This document shows positions 50,715 through 59,807 of a stretch of DNA of 64,000 nucleotides, in pieces; the stretch's first letter is position 1, and the number at the start of each line of letters is the position of its first letter. The stretch spans positions 1 to 64,000 of the forward strand of contig CAWJYU010000001.1 in the NCBI GenBank assembly GCA_963847235.1, in the 5' to 3' direction. The position numbers were made by a program, and so were the translations under genes. Under the pieces are notes generated by a model. The model was not told the DNA's origin. It was given only the letters and a program-made list of their open reading frames with translations, and ran no database searches. The DNA comes from JACDAN01 sp963847235. Lineage in GTDB: Bacteria > Actinomycetota > Thermoleophilia > Gaiellales > Gaiellaceae.

Positions 50715-51452
50715 GTGATTCGCCTCCTCGGAGTGCTTGCGATCGTCGCCGCCCTTGGGCTGGGCGGCTCGTCGGCAGGGGCGCAGCCGCCGTCGTCGCT
50801 CCGCGTGCTCTTCCTCGGCAACAGCCTGACCGCCACGAACGACCTTCCTTCAGCGGTCGCGCGGGTCGCGAGCCGCGCCGGGCGGCGGCTCGAGTACCGG
50901 ACGGTCGCGCCGGGCGGGTACGCGCTCGAGGATCACTGGAGCAACGACGAGTCGCGCGCCGCCCTCGCGGGCGGACACTGGGACGTCGTGGTCATGCAGC
51001 AGGGCCCGTCTGCACTGCCCGAGAGCCAGGCGAACCTGCGCGAGTTCGCGCTGCGCTGGTCGGCGGAGGCCCGGGCACACGGCGCGCGCCCGGCGTTGCT
51101 GACGGTGTGGCCCGAGTCCTACCGCCGGAGCGCGCTCACGGAAGTGATCGCGTCGTACCGCCGGGCAGCGGCGAGCGCTAAGGCGGAACTGCTTCCCGGC
51201 GGTGACGCCTGGCGGAGGGCCTGGCACTGCGACCCGGGGACTCCGCTGTACGGGCGCGACGGGTTCCACCCGAGCGAGCTCGGCACCTACACCGCAGCGC
51301 TCGTCGTTTACGGCCGGCTCTTCAAGGCGCCGATTCTCGGGGGCAAGGCGCCCGCCGGCGTCCGTCCGATCACCGCCCGGCTCGTCCAGTGGGCGGCCGC
51401 GGCGTCGCTCGGCCGGCGCCTCCCGCGCGCCCGGCGCTGCGGCCGCCGTTAG
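50715..51452 (+). CDS. Secreted SGNH-fold hydrolase
   Basis: 245 residues from GTG 50715. Signal peptide (residues 1-~23, LLGVLAIVAALGLGGSSAGA). Block I FLGNSLTATNDLPS holds the nucleophile Ser; block V DGFHPSELGTYTAAL holds the His, with a nearby Asp. The middle VVVMQQGPSALPESQ fits block III-like text. It would deacylate an ester, for example on polysaccharide or lipid, outside the membrane. It lies 53 bases after the exporter operon. Convergent with the next ABC permease gene, with a 4-base overlap. Confidence 0.78.
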   Translation: MIRLLGVLAIVAALGLGGSSAGAQPPSSLRVLFLGNSLTATNDLPSAVARVASRAGRRLEYRTVAPGGYALEDHWSNDESRAALAGGHWDVVVMQQGPSALPESQANLREFALRWSAEARAHGARPALLTVWPESYRRSALTEVIASYRRAAASAKAELLPGGDAWRRAWHCDPGTPLYGRDGFHPSELGTYTAALVVYGRLFKAPILGGKAPAGVRPITARLVQWAAAASLGRRLPRARRCGRR

Positions 51453-52183
51453 GCCGTTCGGCGACGCAGCGTCGTCGCCCCGAGGACGAGCGCGAGCACG
51501 ATGCAGCCTGCGACCACCAGGACGTCGACGGCGAGGTCCCGGCCGAGATCGTCGGCGGCCGCCAGCTCGATCGCCTCGTAGGCGTACGTGAGCGGCAGCG
51601 CGTTCGAGATCCATTCCAGCAGGTCGGCCATCTTGTCGCGCGGAACGAGCAGACCGGCCAGCAGGATCTGCGGCAGGACGAACGCCGGCATGAACTGCAC
51701 GGCCTGGAACTCGGTCTGCGCGAACGCGCTGAGGAAGAGGCCCAGTGACATGCCGAGCAGCGCATTGCCGGCGGCGAGCACGACGATCAGCGAGACCGGA
51801 CCTGCCGTGTCGAGGTCGAGGAAGCCGAAAGCGACGATCGACGTCACGGTCGCCTGGACGAGGGCGACGAGCGTGAAGGCGAGCCCGTAGCCGAGGAGGA
51901 TGTCGAGCTTGGCGAGCGGCATCGACATCAGCCGCTCGAGCGTTCCCGACGTCCGCTCGCGCAGCATCGCGATCGAAGTGACAAGGAACATCGAGACGAA
52001 CGGGAAGATGCCGACGAGCGGCGCCCCGATCCGGTCGAACGTCTCCTCCTGCCCGTAGAAGACGTACTTCATGATCGTCAGGAGGAGCGGCGGGACGAGG
52101 ATGACGAGCGCGAGCGTCCTGTGGTCGTGCCGGAGCTGCCGGAGGACGCGGCCGGCGGTTGCGAGCGTGATTCGCGGAGTCAT
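51449..52183 (-). CDS. ABC-2 exporter permease
   Basis: 244 residues, six helices. Family text includes VLRQLRHDHRTLALVILVPP at the N-terminus and LRERTSGTLERLMSMPLAKL in the first loop, typical of YhhJ/YadH-type ABC-2 permeases. The start overlaps the ATPase stop by 4 bases. Works with the ATPase at 52180; the pair is likely controlled by the divergent TetR gene. Confidence 0.85.
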   Translation of the reverse strand: MTPRITLATAGRVLRQLRHDHRTLALVILVPPLLLTIMKYVFYGQEETFDRIGAPLVGIFPFVSMFLVTSIAMLRERTSGTLERLMSMPLAKLDILLGYGLAFTLVALVQATVTSIVAFGFLDLDTAGPVSLIVVLAAGNALLGMSLGLFLSAFAQTEFQAVQFMPAFVLPQILLAGLLVPRDKMADLLEWISNALPLTYAYEAIELAAADDLGRDLAVDVLVVAGCIVLALVLGATTLRRRTA

Positions 52184-52896
52184 GACGCCTCCGCGAGGGC
52201 CAGGAAGGCCTCTTCGAGGTCTTCGGTGTGCGTCTCCTCCCGCAGCTCGGACGGGGAGCCGGTGGCGACGATCCGGCCGTCGCGCACCAACACAAGGTCG
52301 TCGGTGCGCTCGGCCTCGTCCATGACGTGGCTGGAGACGAGGAGGGTCGTGCCTGCAGCCGCGAGCTCGCGAAACATGTTCCAGAGGTCGCGGCGAAGGA
52401 CCGGGTCCAGACCGACCGTGGGCTCGTCGAGGACGAGCAGGTCGGGGTGCCCGACGAGCGCCGCCGCGAGTGAGACGCGGGACAGCTCGCCGCCCGACAG
52501 AGTACGGACGAGCTGGTTGGCGTGACCGCCGAGGTCGACGGCGTCGATTGCCTCCCTCACGCCTCCCTTCGGCGCGTCGAGGATGCTGGCGAAGTACTCG
52601 AGGTTCTGGCGCACCGTCAGGTCCGAGTAGACCGACGGAGCCTGCGTGACGTAACCGATGCGTCGGCGCAGGACCTCGGAGCCGGCCGGTTCGCCGAGCA
52701 CGGTGATCTCTCCGCTCTCGACGATCTGGACGCCCACGATCGCCCGGATCAGCGTCGTCTTGCCGGAGCCGCTCGGGCCGAGCAAACCGGTGACGACGCC
52801 GCGGCGGATGTCCAGCGAGAGCTCGGGGAGAACGAGCCGTCCGCCCCGGCGGACGTTCAGTCTGCGGATCTCGATTGCCGGCGCTGAATTCATCAT
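52180..52896 (-). CDS. ABC exporter ATP-binding protein
   Basis: 238 residues from ATG 52896 (a second ATG follows directly at 52893). Walker A GPSGSGKTTL, Q-loop YVTQAPSVYS, signature LSGGELSRV, Walker B LLVLDEPTVGLDP and H-loop VSSHVMDEAERT are intact. Forms an exporter with the permease encoded downstream. Only ~21 bases separate it from the divergent TetR-family gene, so the two share a control region. Confidence 0.9.
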   Translation of the reverse strand: MMNSAPAIEIRRLNVRRGGRLVLPELSLDIRRGVVTGLLGPSGSGKTTLIRAIVGVQIVESGEITVLGEPAGSEVLRRRIGYVTQAPSVYSDLTVRQNLEYFASILDAPKGGVREAIDAVDLGGHANQLVRTLSGGELSRVSLAAALVGHPDLLVLDEPTVGLDPVLRRDLWNMFRELAAAGTTLLVSSHVMDEAERTDDLVLVRDGRIVATGSPSELREETHTEDLEEAFLALAEAS

Positions 52897-52917
52897 ACGT
52901 TGAAATATACTGAACGC
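52897..52917. promoter_or_regulatory. AT-rich divergent control region with partial palindrome
   Basis: GTTGAAATATACTGAAC (52899-52915) has outer symmetry GTTxA...TxAAC and a TATACT box, in a window that is otherwise very GC-rich. It lies exactly between the divergent exporter and TetR genes, so it must contain promoter elements and is a candidate operator. The short distance suggests leaderless or nearly leaderless transcripts. Confidence 0.45.
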
Positions 52918-53506
52918 ATGGCAGTCAAGCGAGGACGAAGGCCGGGCCCGACCGAGACTCCGGGGACGATCCGCGCTGCGGCCACACGGCAGTTCTCGGA
53001 GCTCGGCTTCGATCGGACGACGATCCGCTCGGTCGCGGCCGAGGCGGGGGTGGATCCGGCGCTCGTCATCCACCACTTCGGGTCGAAGCAGCGCCTGTTC
53101 GTCGAAGCCGTCCAGCTGCCGTTTCCACCGGAGGAGCTGATCGCCCAACTGGCCAGCGGGCCGCGGTCACAGGTGGGAGAGCGTGTGGTGCGGTTCATCT
53201 TCTCGGTGCTGGCCGACGACGAGGCTCGGGCTCGCTGGATCGGGCTGATCCGGTCGGCGGTGACGGAGCCCGAGGCGACGCGGGTGTTCCGCGAGATCCT
53301 GAGCACGCGGATCTTCCGTCCCGCTGGCCGAGCAGCTGGGAATGGACGAGGCGCCGCTTCGAGCGAGCCTGGCGGGCTCTCAGATCGTCGGCGTCGTGAT
53401 GGCGCGGCACATCGTCCTCATCGAGCCGCTCGCGTCGCTCGAGGAGGAACGCCTCGTCGACGCGATCGCACCGACTATCCAGCGCTACCTGACCGCGCCG
53501 CTCTAG
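52918..53506 (+). CDS. TetR-family transcriptional regulator, one frameshift
   Basis: Starts at ATG 52918. The DNA-binding domain is intact: TIRAAATRQFSELGFDRTTI and DPALVIHHFGSKQRLFVEAV. After REILSTRIFRP a shift near 53323 leads to LAEQLGMDEAPLRASLAGSQ, IVGVVMARHIVLIEPLASLE and QRYLTAPL, ending at TAG 53504-53506. The full ~196 residues match the AcrR-like group with the TetR_C_17-type ligand domain. Probably represses the divergent ABC exporter. The frameshift is likely an indel. Confidence 0.82.
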
Positions 53507-53976
53507 AACCCGAACTGAACCTCGGTGAAGTACCAGAGGCTCGACGTGCTCCACAGCGCGACGAGGACCGTGAACAGCGTCCCGCCGGCGAGCGGGACGA
53601 GCCAGCGCGGGTGGTCGCGGTCGTGGACGTACCAGAGCTTGACCGCCAGGACGCCGTAGACGAACGAGCCGAGCAGCGAGTGCGCGAAGACGCGCGCGTC
53701 CGTCGTCTGGAAGCCGAGGATGAAGATGCAGTGGAAGGCCACGGGGATCGTGGCGAGGACCGCGAGGCGCCCGGACCAGCGGTGAATCCGGTTCACCTGC
53801 GGCGGCGCGACCGGGACGAACCGCTGCAGCTTCCCGAAGATGCGTGCGCCGGTCAGCACCTGGACGATCGCCAGGAGCGCGGCGGCGGTCGCGAACCAGG
53901 CCTTGAACGCGATCGGCGTCGAGAACACCGAGGTGACGATGTCCGTGTAGGTCGACTCGACGCTCGCGACCGGCAC
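53503..53976 (-). CDS. Membrane protein of the DUF6529/cytochrome b561-like type
   Basis: 157 residues with four membrane helices. Histidines sit at helix ends in a b-type-heme-like pattern: RIHRWSGRLAVLATIPVAFH, FAHSLLGSFVYGVLAVKLWY, then VHDRDHP. I recall this layout as DUF6529, described with cytochrome-linked genes, but cannot confirm it. The gene is divergent from a cytochrome c gene with 26 bases between starts, which supports a redox role in the membrane. Its end overlaps the TetR stop by 4 bases. Confidence 0.7.
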   Translation of the reverse strand: MPVASVESTYTDIVTSVFSTPIAFKAWFATAAALLAIVQVLTGARIFGKLQRFVPVAPPQVNRIHRWSGRLAVLATIPVAFHCIFILGFQTTDARVFAHSLLGSFVYGVLAVKLWYVHDRDHPRWLVPLAGGTLFTVLVALWSTSSLWYFTEVQFGF

Positions 53977-54002
53977 GGCCCGACCTTATTACGATCGCGC
54001 GC

Positions 54003-54363
54003 ATGTCGAGGCGCGCTCGTCTCATCGTCGTCCCGGCGATCCTGCTCGTCGGCGTGACCGCGGGCGTCTATCTCCTCGCAGAGCTCCACCTGGCGAAGGA
54101 CGAAGCCGGCTTCGGCTCCGACGGGTGCGGTTGTCGCGGGCGACGCTGCTCGCGGCGAGACCCTGTTCGAAGAGAACTGCGCAAGCTGCCACGGAGAGGC
54201 CGGCGCCGGTGGAGGCGTGGGCCCGACGCTGGCCGGAAGCGGCGTCGCGCGCGAGGACGCCCAGGCCACGATCGAGAACGGCAGCGGGATCATGCCGGCC
54301 GACCTCGTCTCGGGCCAGGAGCTGAGCGACGTCCTGGCCTACCTCGAGACCATCGCCCGATAA
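54003..54363 (+). CDS. Membrane-anchored cytochrome c, one frameshift
   Basis: Starts at ATG 54003 with one N-terminal helix (LIVVPAILLVGVTAGVYLLA). The frame shifts near 54115, then reads TGAVVAGDAARGETLFEENC, the heme-binding CASCH, GPTLAGSG and GSGIMPADLVSGQELSDVLA to TAA 54361-54363. Total ~120 residues. The Met of GIMPADL is the likely distal heme ligand. A class I cytochrome c anchored outside the membrane, probably passing electrons to or from the divergently encoded membrane protein. The shift lies in the linker, before the heme motif. Confidence 0.8.
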
Positions 54364-54369
54364 GCCGTA

Positions 54370-55783
54370 CTAGCGAGGCTGCAGCAGCTCGGCCGCCGCT
54401 TCGAGGTTCACGCGACCCCGTCCTCGGGTCGCGAGGTAGCTCACGCCGTCCGGTTGCCAGAGCGGAAGCCCGATCTCGACGAGGACAGCATCCCCCGCTC
54501 GGTCGAGGATCGTCCTGGCTGCGTCCTGCTGCCACGGATGCCGGTGCGCGTCCTGCACGACGACGACGAGCTGGCTCTCCTGGTGCGCGGCCGCAAACGC
54601 GGATGCATCCTCGTCGTCCCCGAGCCGCGCGACCTCTGCGCCCAGCAGATCCGCGATCCCGTGGCCGGTGGGGCCGGCGGCGATCGACGGCTCGGGCAGG
54701 AGCTCGACCACGAGCGCACGCCGCTTCAGCCCGACGTCACCGTCCGCCAGCAGCGCGCGCCTGGCCGCCTGCAGGCCGACGATCGGGAGGACCTCCCCGT
54801 TGCGCGCCGGCTCGGCCATCCGCGAGAGACGCTCCACTCGACCGGCTGCTTCACGCAGCCGCTCCTCGGGGAGCCGTCCGGAGCGGACGGCCTCGACGAC
54901 CCTGGCGTGGACGCATTCGGGACGCAGGTCATGCCCGAGGCAGAGGAGATCCGCGCCCGGCCTCGAGGGCCAGGACGGCTCCCTCCTTCTCCCCGACCGA
55001 GCCGCTGACCGCGCGCATCTCGAGGGCGTCTGTCACGACGACGCCGTCGAAGCCGAGCTCGCCGCGGAGGAGATCCGTGATCACGGCGCGGCTGAGGGTG
55101 CCAGGCGCCTCGTCGAGCCCGGCCACGCGGATGTGCGCGGTCATCACCGCGCGGACGCCCGCGCCCACGGCCGCGCGAAACGGCAGCAGCATCGCGGCCA
55201 TCGTCTCGTCGTCGCGTTCGACGGTCGGGAGCCCGAGATGCGAGTCCTCCTCGGTGTCGCCGTGTCCCGGGAAGTGCTTCGCGCAGGCGGCGACGCCGGC
55301 GCTCTGGAGGCCCAGTACGAACGCAGCGACGTGGCGGGCTACGAGCTCGGGATCACTGCCGAAGGAACGCACGCCGACGATCGGGTTGTCGGGGTTCGTG
55401 TTCACGTCCGCGACGGGGGCGAGATCGAGGTTCGTGCCGACAGCGGCGAGCTCGGTGCCGATCGCAGTGCCGACGTGCCGCGTGAGCTCGACGTCGTCGA
55501 CCGCGCCGAGCGCGTAGTTGCCGGGATAGCGACTCCCGCTCGAGGCATCGAGCCGGGAGACGTCGCCGCCCTCCTCGTCGATCGCAACGAGCAGGTCGGG
55601 ACGCTCGCTGCGCAGCTCGGCGGTCAGCCTTCCGACCTGCTCACGGCTCTCGACGTTCCACGCGAAGAGGCAGACGCCGCCGAGCCCACCTTCGAGCCAG
55701 GCACGCAGCCAGGACGGGACAACGGTGCCCTCGAACCCGACGAGCAGGCAGCGTGCGGCGAGCCGCTCCAGCTCGGCGTTCAC
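54370..55783 (-). CDS. GH3 beta-N-acetylhexosaminidase (NagZ-like), one frameshift
   Basis: Starts at GTG 55783, overlapping the permease stop (GTGA). The GH3 barrel has LVAIDEEGGDVSRLD, NLDLAPVADVNTNPDNPIVG, the NagZ signature KHFPGHGDTEEDSHLGLP and the nucleophile segment FDGVVVTDALEM. A shift near 54960 leads to ADLLCLGHDLRPECVHARVV and a ~170-residue C-terminal domain ending at 54370. Total ~470 residues. NagZ enzymes release GlcNAc from muropeptides or chito-oligosaccharides; no signal peptide is seen, so it acts on imported sugars. Last gene of the sugar ABC operon, which fits salvage of GlcNAc-MurNAc. Confidence 0.85.
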
Positions 55784-56638
55784 CCGCGCACTGCGCCCGC
55801 GGTGAGGCCGAAGGCGATCTTCCGGTGCACCAGGACGAAGAACACGACAACCGGCAGCGCGGTCAGCGTGGCTCCGGCCATCAGGGGGCCCCAATCAGTG
55901 CCGCGCGAGGTCGTGAACGACGCCAGCCAGACCGTCAGCGTCTGCTTCTCCTGGTCGTTGAGGAAGACGTACGCGATCAGGAACTCGTTCCACGCCTGGA
56001 TGAAGGCGAAGATCGACGTGGCGACGAGGCCAGGCGCGACGAGCGGCAGCAGGATCCGCATGAAGGCGCCGAAGCGCGTGCTCCCGTCGACCATCGCCGC
56101 CTCTTCGAGCTCTCGCGGCACGCCCATGACGAAGCCCCGAAGCGTCCAGACCGTGAACGGCAGGACGAACGTCAGGTAGGTGACGATCACGCCGCTGAGC
56201 TTGTTCAGCTGGTCGGCGCGGCCGAGCGAGATGTACAGCGGGATGATCAGCGCGTTCAGCGGCACCATCTGGACGCCGATGATCAGGACGATGAACGCGC
56301 CCCGGCCGTAGAAGCTTGAACTTCGCGAGGGCGAGGGCCGCGAGGAACGCGACCACGAGCGAGATCGCGACCACGGAGCAGACGATGATCACGCTGTTCT
56401 TGACGTTGTCCCAGAAGTACGGCCGATCCATGGCATCCCGGTAGTTGGTGAGCGTGGCCGGCGAGGGGAACCACTGCGGCTTGTCACTGAGGATGTTCTG
56501 GCCCGTCTTGAACGAGGTCGAGATCATCCAGTAGACCGGGAAGACCATCACCACCAAGACCAGGAGGCCGAGGGCGTTCCACCCGACACGGCCGATGACC
56601 TTGCGACGACTGCGCCGGCGGGGCAGGACGGCGCTCAC
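55780..56638 (-). CDS. Sugar ABC transporter permease (MalG-type), one frameshift
   Basis: Starts at ATG 56638, shifts near 56315, and ends at 55780. Combined ~285 residues with six membrane helices: LGLLVLVVMVFPVYWMISTS opens it, AISLVVAFLAALALAKFKL precedes the shift, VQMVPLNALIIPLYISLG follows it. The EAA loop EEAAMVDGSTRFGAFMRILL contacts the ATPase. Partner of the MalF-type permease encoded upstream (4-base overlap). Imports an amino sugar or disaccharide, given the neighbouring genes. Confidence 0.85.
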
Positions 56639-57624
56639 CGCGTCTCCCCGATCCGGATCATCTGGCGGATGTAGAAGAAGGTCGCGACGAACATGATCCC
56701 GACCATCACGACGGCGATCGCCGCGCCGAAGCCGTACTCACCGAGCCGGAACGCCTCCACGAACGAGTAGACGCTCATCAGCCAGTAGTCCTCCTCGGGC
56801 TCGCCGTCCCGGATGAGCCAGATCTGGTTGAAGATCTGGAAGTCCCAGATGATCGAGAGGGTGATCAGGATCACGAAGAGCGGCTTCAGGAGCGGGAACG
56901 TCACGTCGCGGAAGATCCGCCAGGCGTTCGCCCCGTCGATCGACGCGGCTTCGACGAGCTCCTCCGGTACCTGTGAGAAGCCGGCGTAGAGCATGATCGT
57001 CACGAACGGGATCGCGCCCCAGACGACGAGGGCCGTGATGACGGCGAAGCCGGTCGTCGGGTCGGCGAACCAGTCCTTGTTCAGGAAGTCGCCGAGGTGC
57101 AGCTCGGTCAGCGTCCAGTTGAGGACGCCGAACTCGAAGTCGACCATCCAGCGGAAGATGTTCACGGCGACGACGACAGGCGTCGCCCAGACGAGGACGA
57201 GGCCGGTGGTCAGCAGCAGCCGCATGAAGGAGCCGAGCCGGGTCAGCAGCAGCGCGATCAGCGTGCCGAGCACCATCGTGAGGCCGACGTTCACGAACGT
57301 GAACACGAACGTCCGAAGGACAACGGTCCAGAACTGGCGGTCGTGGAAGAGCCGCGTGTAGTTGTCCAGCCCGATCCACGGCCCCTCCTGGAGGATCAGC
57401 TCGGCCAGGCCGAACTGCTGGAGCGACAGCCGGCCGAGGAGATAGAGCGGGTAGCCGAGGACGGCGGCGATCACGAGCGCCGCGGGGGCTAGCAGCGCGT
57501 ACGGGGTGAGCGCCCGGGCGACCGCATGGCGCGTGACACGGCGCCGCCGCCGAGGAATCGCAGTCTCGGCGGCGGCGGCCGTGAGGGCCGGGAAGCCCGT
57601 CTCGCCTCCCGGCCCGGAGCTCAC
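56635..57624 (-). CDS. Sugar ABC transporter permease (MalF-type)
   Basis: 329 residues. A long basic cytoplasmic N-terminus precedes six helices. The EAA motif is EELVEAASIDGANAWRIFRD, with the LPLLKP-like VTFPLLKPLFVILITLS after it. Start and end overlap neighbouring genes by 4 bases. With the MalG-type permease it forms the channel for the solute delivered by the binding protein at 57621-58922. Confidence 0.9.
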   Translation of the reverse strand: MSSGPGGETGFPALTAAAAETAIPRRRRRVTRHAVARALTPYALLAPAALVIAAVLGYPLYLLGRLSLQQFGLAELILQEGPWIGLDNYTRLFHDRQFWTVVLRTFVFTFVNVGLTMVLGTLIALLLTRLGSFMRLLLTTGLVLVWATPVVVAVNIFRWMVDFEFGVLNWTLTELHLGDFLNKDWFADPTTGFAVITALVVWGAIPFVTIMLYAGFSQVPEELVEAASIDGANAWRIFRDVTFPLLKPLFVILITLSIIWDFQIFNQIWLIRDGEPEEDYWLMSVYSFVEAFRLGEYGFGAAIAVVMVGIMFVATFFYIRQMIRIGETR

Positions 57625-58922
57625 GTCCTCCGGTTCAGGATGTTGGTGATCTGGTTGCTCGCGCGTGTGGCGGCAGCCTGGACACTCGAGCGTCCGGTGA
57701 AGATGGACTGGAGCATCGTCTGCAGCGTGCGGGCGTTCTCGACCTGGACCCAGTTGGGTGCGGTCGGGACGAAGTAGCTGGACTTCGACGCGGCTGCGAA
57801 GGGAGCCAGCTGTGGGTTCCGTGCGTGGATCGAGGTCAGCGTCGTCGTGTTCGGGATCACCTTTCCGACCGTCGCGAGCTGACGCATCTGCGTGTTGTTC
57901 GTGAAGGTCCTGATCCAGTCGTAGGCGAGCGACTTGTTCCGGCTCGTGACGGGCACGGCCAGGTCAGAGCCGCCCAGGAAGGCAGGCATGTACTTGCCCT
58001 TGATGTGGCTCGGCATCGGATACGCGCCCATCTTCTTGGCGAGGGACGGGTTTCCGACCTTCTTGTCGAGCGCGTAGGGCCACTCCCAGCCGTTGCCGAT
58101 GAACGAGCCGACACGGCCCTTGGAGAAGACGAGCGCCTGCTGCGGGTTCGCCTCGTCACCGGTCTTGTTCGCGCGTGAGAGCGAGCCGACGACCGACTTG
58201 AGCTTCGTCAGCCCCTGAATCGCCTGCGGCGAGTTCAGGGTGCCCACCCACCGGCCGTTCCGGAGCTCGGCGATCTTCCCGCCGTAGTCGTAGACGAAGG
58301 ACATGCTGGCCCAGACGTAGCGGCCCGGGAAGTAGAGCGCCGAGTAGTTGCGCTGCTTCCCGTACTTCTTGATCAGCTTGTTGCCGGCGGCCTGGAACTC
58401 GGCGAGGCTCTTCGGCGTCGACCTGATTCCCGCGGCCTTGTACTGGTCCTTGCGGTAGATGACGGCACGGGCACCGGCGTAATACGGCACGCAGTAGAGC
58501 CGGCCCCTGTACGTGCAGGAGTCCTTGAGCGCGCCGAGCCAGGTGCGCGAGTTCGGGAAGCTGCCCCTCGACGTCGTCATGTCCTGCAGGAGGCGGGCGG
58601 CCATGTAGCGCGTCGTCTCGGTGTTCCCGAGCTCGATCACGTCCGGGGCCGTTCCGCCGGCCAGCGAGGCGTCGAACTTCGTGAGGTGGTCACCCCACGT
58701 CTGGTACTGAACGTCGACGTCGACGTCACTGTGGCGAGCCTTGAAGGCTCGGTTCGTTGCCGCGACGACCTCGGGCCAGTTCGACTCGGCGTCATTCTGA
58801 AGCCAGATCACGATCTTGGTCGCGTTCTGGCGATCGGGGCTCGTCGAGCCGGCGGCGGCGGTCATGGCCGAAACGGTCAGTGCCGCAACGAGCGCGAGGG
58901 CTCCGATGTAACGTCGTCTCAT
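57621..58922 (-). CDS. Extracellular solute-binding protein of a sugar ABC transporter (family 1)
   Basis: 433 residues with a signal peptide (ALALVAALTVSAMTAAAG). No lipobox Cys is seen near the cleavage site, unusual for a Gram-positive binding protein, so anchoring is uncertain. Family 1 landmarks: KIVIWLQNDAESNWPEVVAA, the PDVIELGNTETTRYMAA hinge region, and GGSDLAVPVTSRNKSLAYDW in the C-terminal lobe. Likely binds an amino-sugar saccharide. It is the first gene after the two TGG-N6-CCA operators, and starts the permease-permease-GH3 run. Confidence 0.88.
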   Translation of the reverse strand: MRRRYIGALALVAALTVSAMTAAAGSTSPDRQNATKIVIWLQNDAESNWPEVVAATNRAFKARHSDVDVDVQYQTWGDHLTKFDASLAGGTAPDVIELGNTETTRYMAARLLQDMTTSRGSFPNSRTWLGALKDSCTYRGRLYCVPYYAGARAVIYRKDQYKAAGIRSTPKSLAEFQAAGNKLIKKYGKQRNYSALYFPGRYVWASMSFVYDYGGKIAELRNGRWVGTLNSPQAIQGLTKLKSVVGSLSRANKTGDEANPQQALVFSKGRVGSFIGNGWEWPYALDKKVGNPSLAKKMGAYPMPSHIKGKYMPAFLGGSDLAVPVTSRNKSLAYDWIRTFTNNTQMRQLATVGKVIPNTTTLTSIHARNPQLAPFAAASKSSYFVPTAPNWVQVENARTLQTMLQSIFTGRSSVQAAATRASNQITNILNRRT

Positions 58923-59008
58923 AGAGATACCCCCAGAGCGATGCGGCGGCCGAGAACCCGATTCGCACGATCCGTGGCCTCACGGGTCATGATCAACGGG
59001 CCGCCAAT

Positions 59009-59020
59009 TGGTTTATACCA
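59009..59020. promoter_or_regulatory. GntR-type operator 1 (TGG-N6-CCA)
   Basis: TGGTTTATACCA; on the minus strand it reads TGGTATAAACCA and includes a TATAAA box upstream of the binding-protein gene. It is spaced 32 bases centre-to-centre (three helical turns) from operator 2. The form is close to DasR/NagR-type sites of the HutC subfamily. Confidence 0.65.
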
Positions 59021-59040
59021 CTTGGCCACAGTCGGGAGAC

Positions 59041-59052
59041 TGGCATAAACCA
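59041..59052. promoter_or_regulatory. GntR-type operator 2 (TGG-N6-CCA)
   Basis: TGGCATAAACCA differs by a single base from the reverse complement of operator 1. It lies just after the end of the gntR-type gene and before the binding-protein gene. Confidence 0.65.
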
Positions 59053-59062
59053 CATCTGCTTG

Positions 59063-59807
59063 TCAAGACCCGGCGGCGGCGAGCCCCGGCGACGCCTGGC
59101 GAGCCTGCTGGGGTCTCGTCAGGTCGCTCACGAGCCGGTAGCGGTCGCCCCGGTAGATCGAGCGGACGTACTCGACGATCTCGCCCTCGTCGGAGCGGGT
59201 CGTACGCTCGAACAGGAACGCAGGTGAGTGGAGCGGCACCCCCAGCGCCGTCGACTCGTCCTCGTTGGTGACCGTCGGCTCGATCGCCTGGGTTCCCCCC
59301 GACGACGACGACCCCGAACCGGCCCTCCAGCAGCTCGTAGAACGAGTGCTCCTCGAGGTCGGCCGCGGTCAGGCCCGGGACCAGCGACTCGCGCACGTGG
59401 AGCGTCTCCATCGCCATCGTCTCGCGGTCGGCGTACCGGACTCGGGTCACGACGACGATCGGCTCCGACGGCGACACGTGGAGCAGGCGCCCGAGCCGTG
59501 CGCCGGCCGGGACGATCTCGAGGTCGACGGTGCGGCTCGACGGCTCCATCCCGCGCCGCCGCATGTCCTCGGTGAAGGACGTCATTGTCAGCTCCTGCGC
59601 GATCTTTGGCTCGCTGACGAAGGTTCCGGCGCCTCGGCGACGCACGAGATACCCCTCGCGCACGAGGTCGTCGAGGGCAGCGCGAACTGTCAACCGGGAG
59701 AACCCGAGGTCGACGGTCAGCTGGCGCTCGGACGGGATCGCCTCGCCGATGCCGAGGCGCTCGATGAGGTCAAGGACACGCTCCCGCGCCTCGTTCTGCT
59801 TCGTCAT
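59063..59807 (-). CDS. GntR/HutC-family regulator of amino-sugar genes, one frameshift
   Basis: Starts at ATG 59807, overlapping the ATPase stop by 4 bases. The winged helix spans residues ~5-70: IPSERQLTVDLGFSRLTVRA and LVREGYLVRRRGAGTFV. A UTRA domain follows (FTEDMRRRGMEPSSRTVDLE, then HVSPSEPIVVVTRVRYADRE). A shift near 59298, at a CCCCCC run, leads to QAIEPTVTNEDESTALGVPL, FLFERTTRSDEGEIVEYVRS and YRGDRYRLVSDL, ending at TGA 59063. Total ~247 residues. UTRA domains of this type bind amino-sugar phosphates such as GlcN-6-P, and DasR/NagR are relatives. The three TGG-N6-CCA sites in the locus are its probable operators. Confidence 0.85.
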
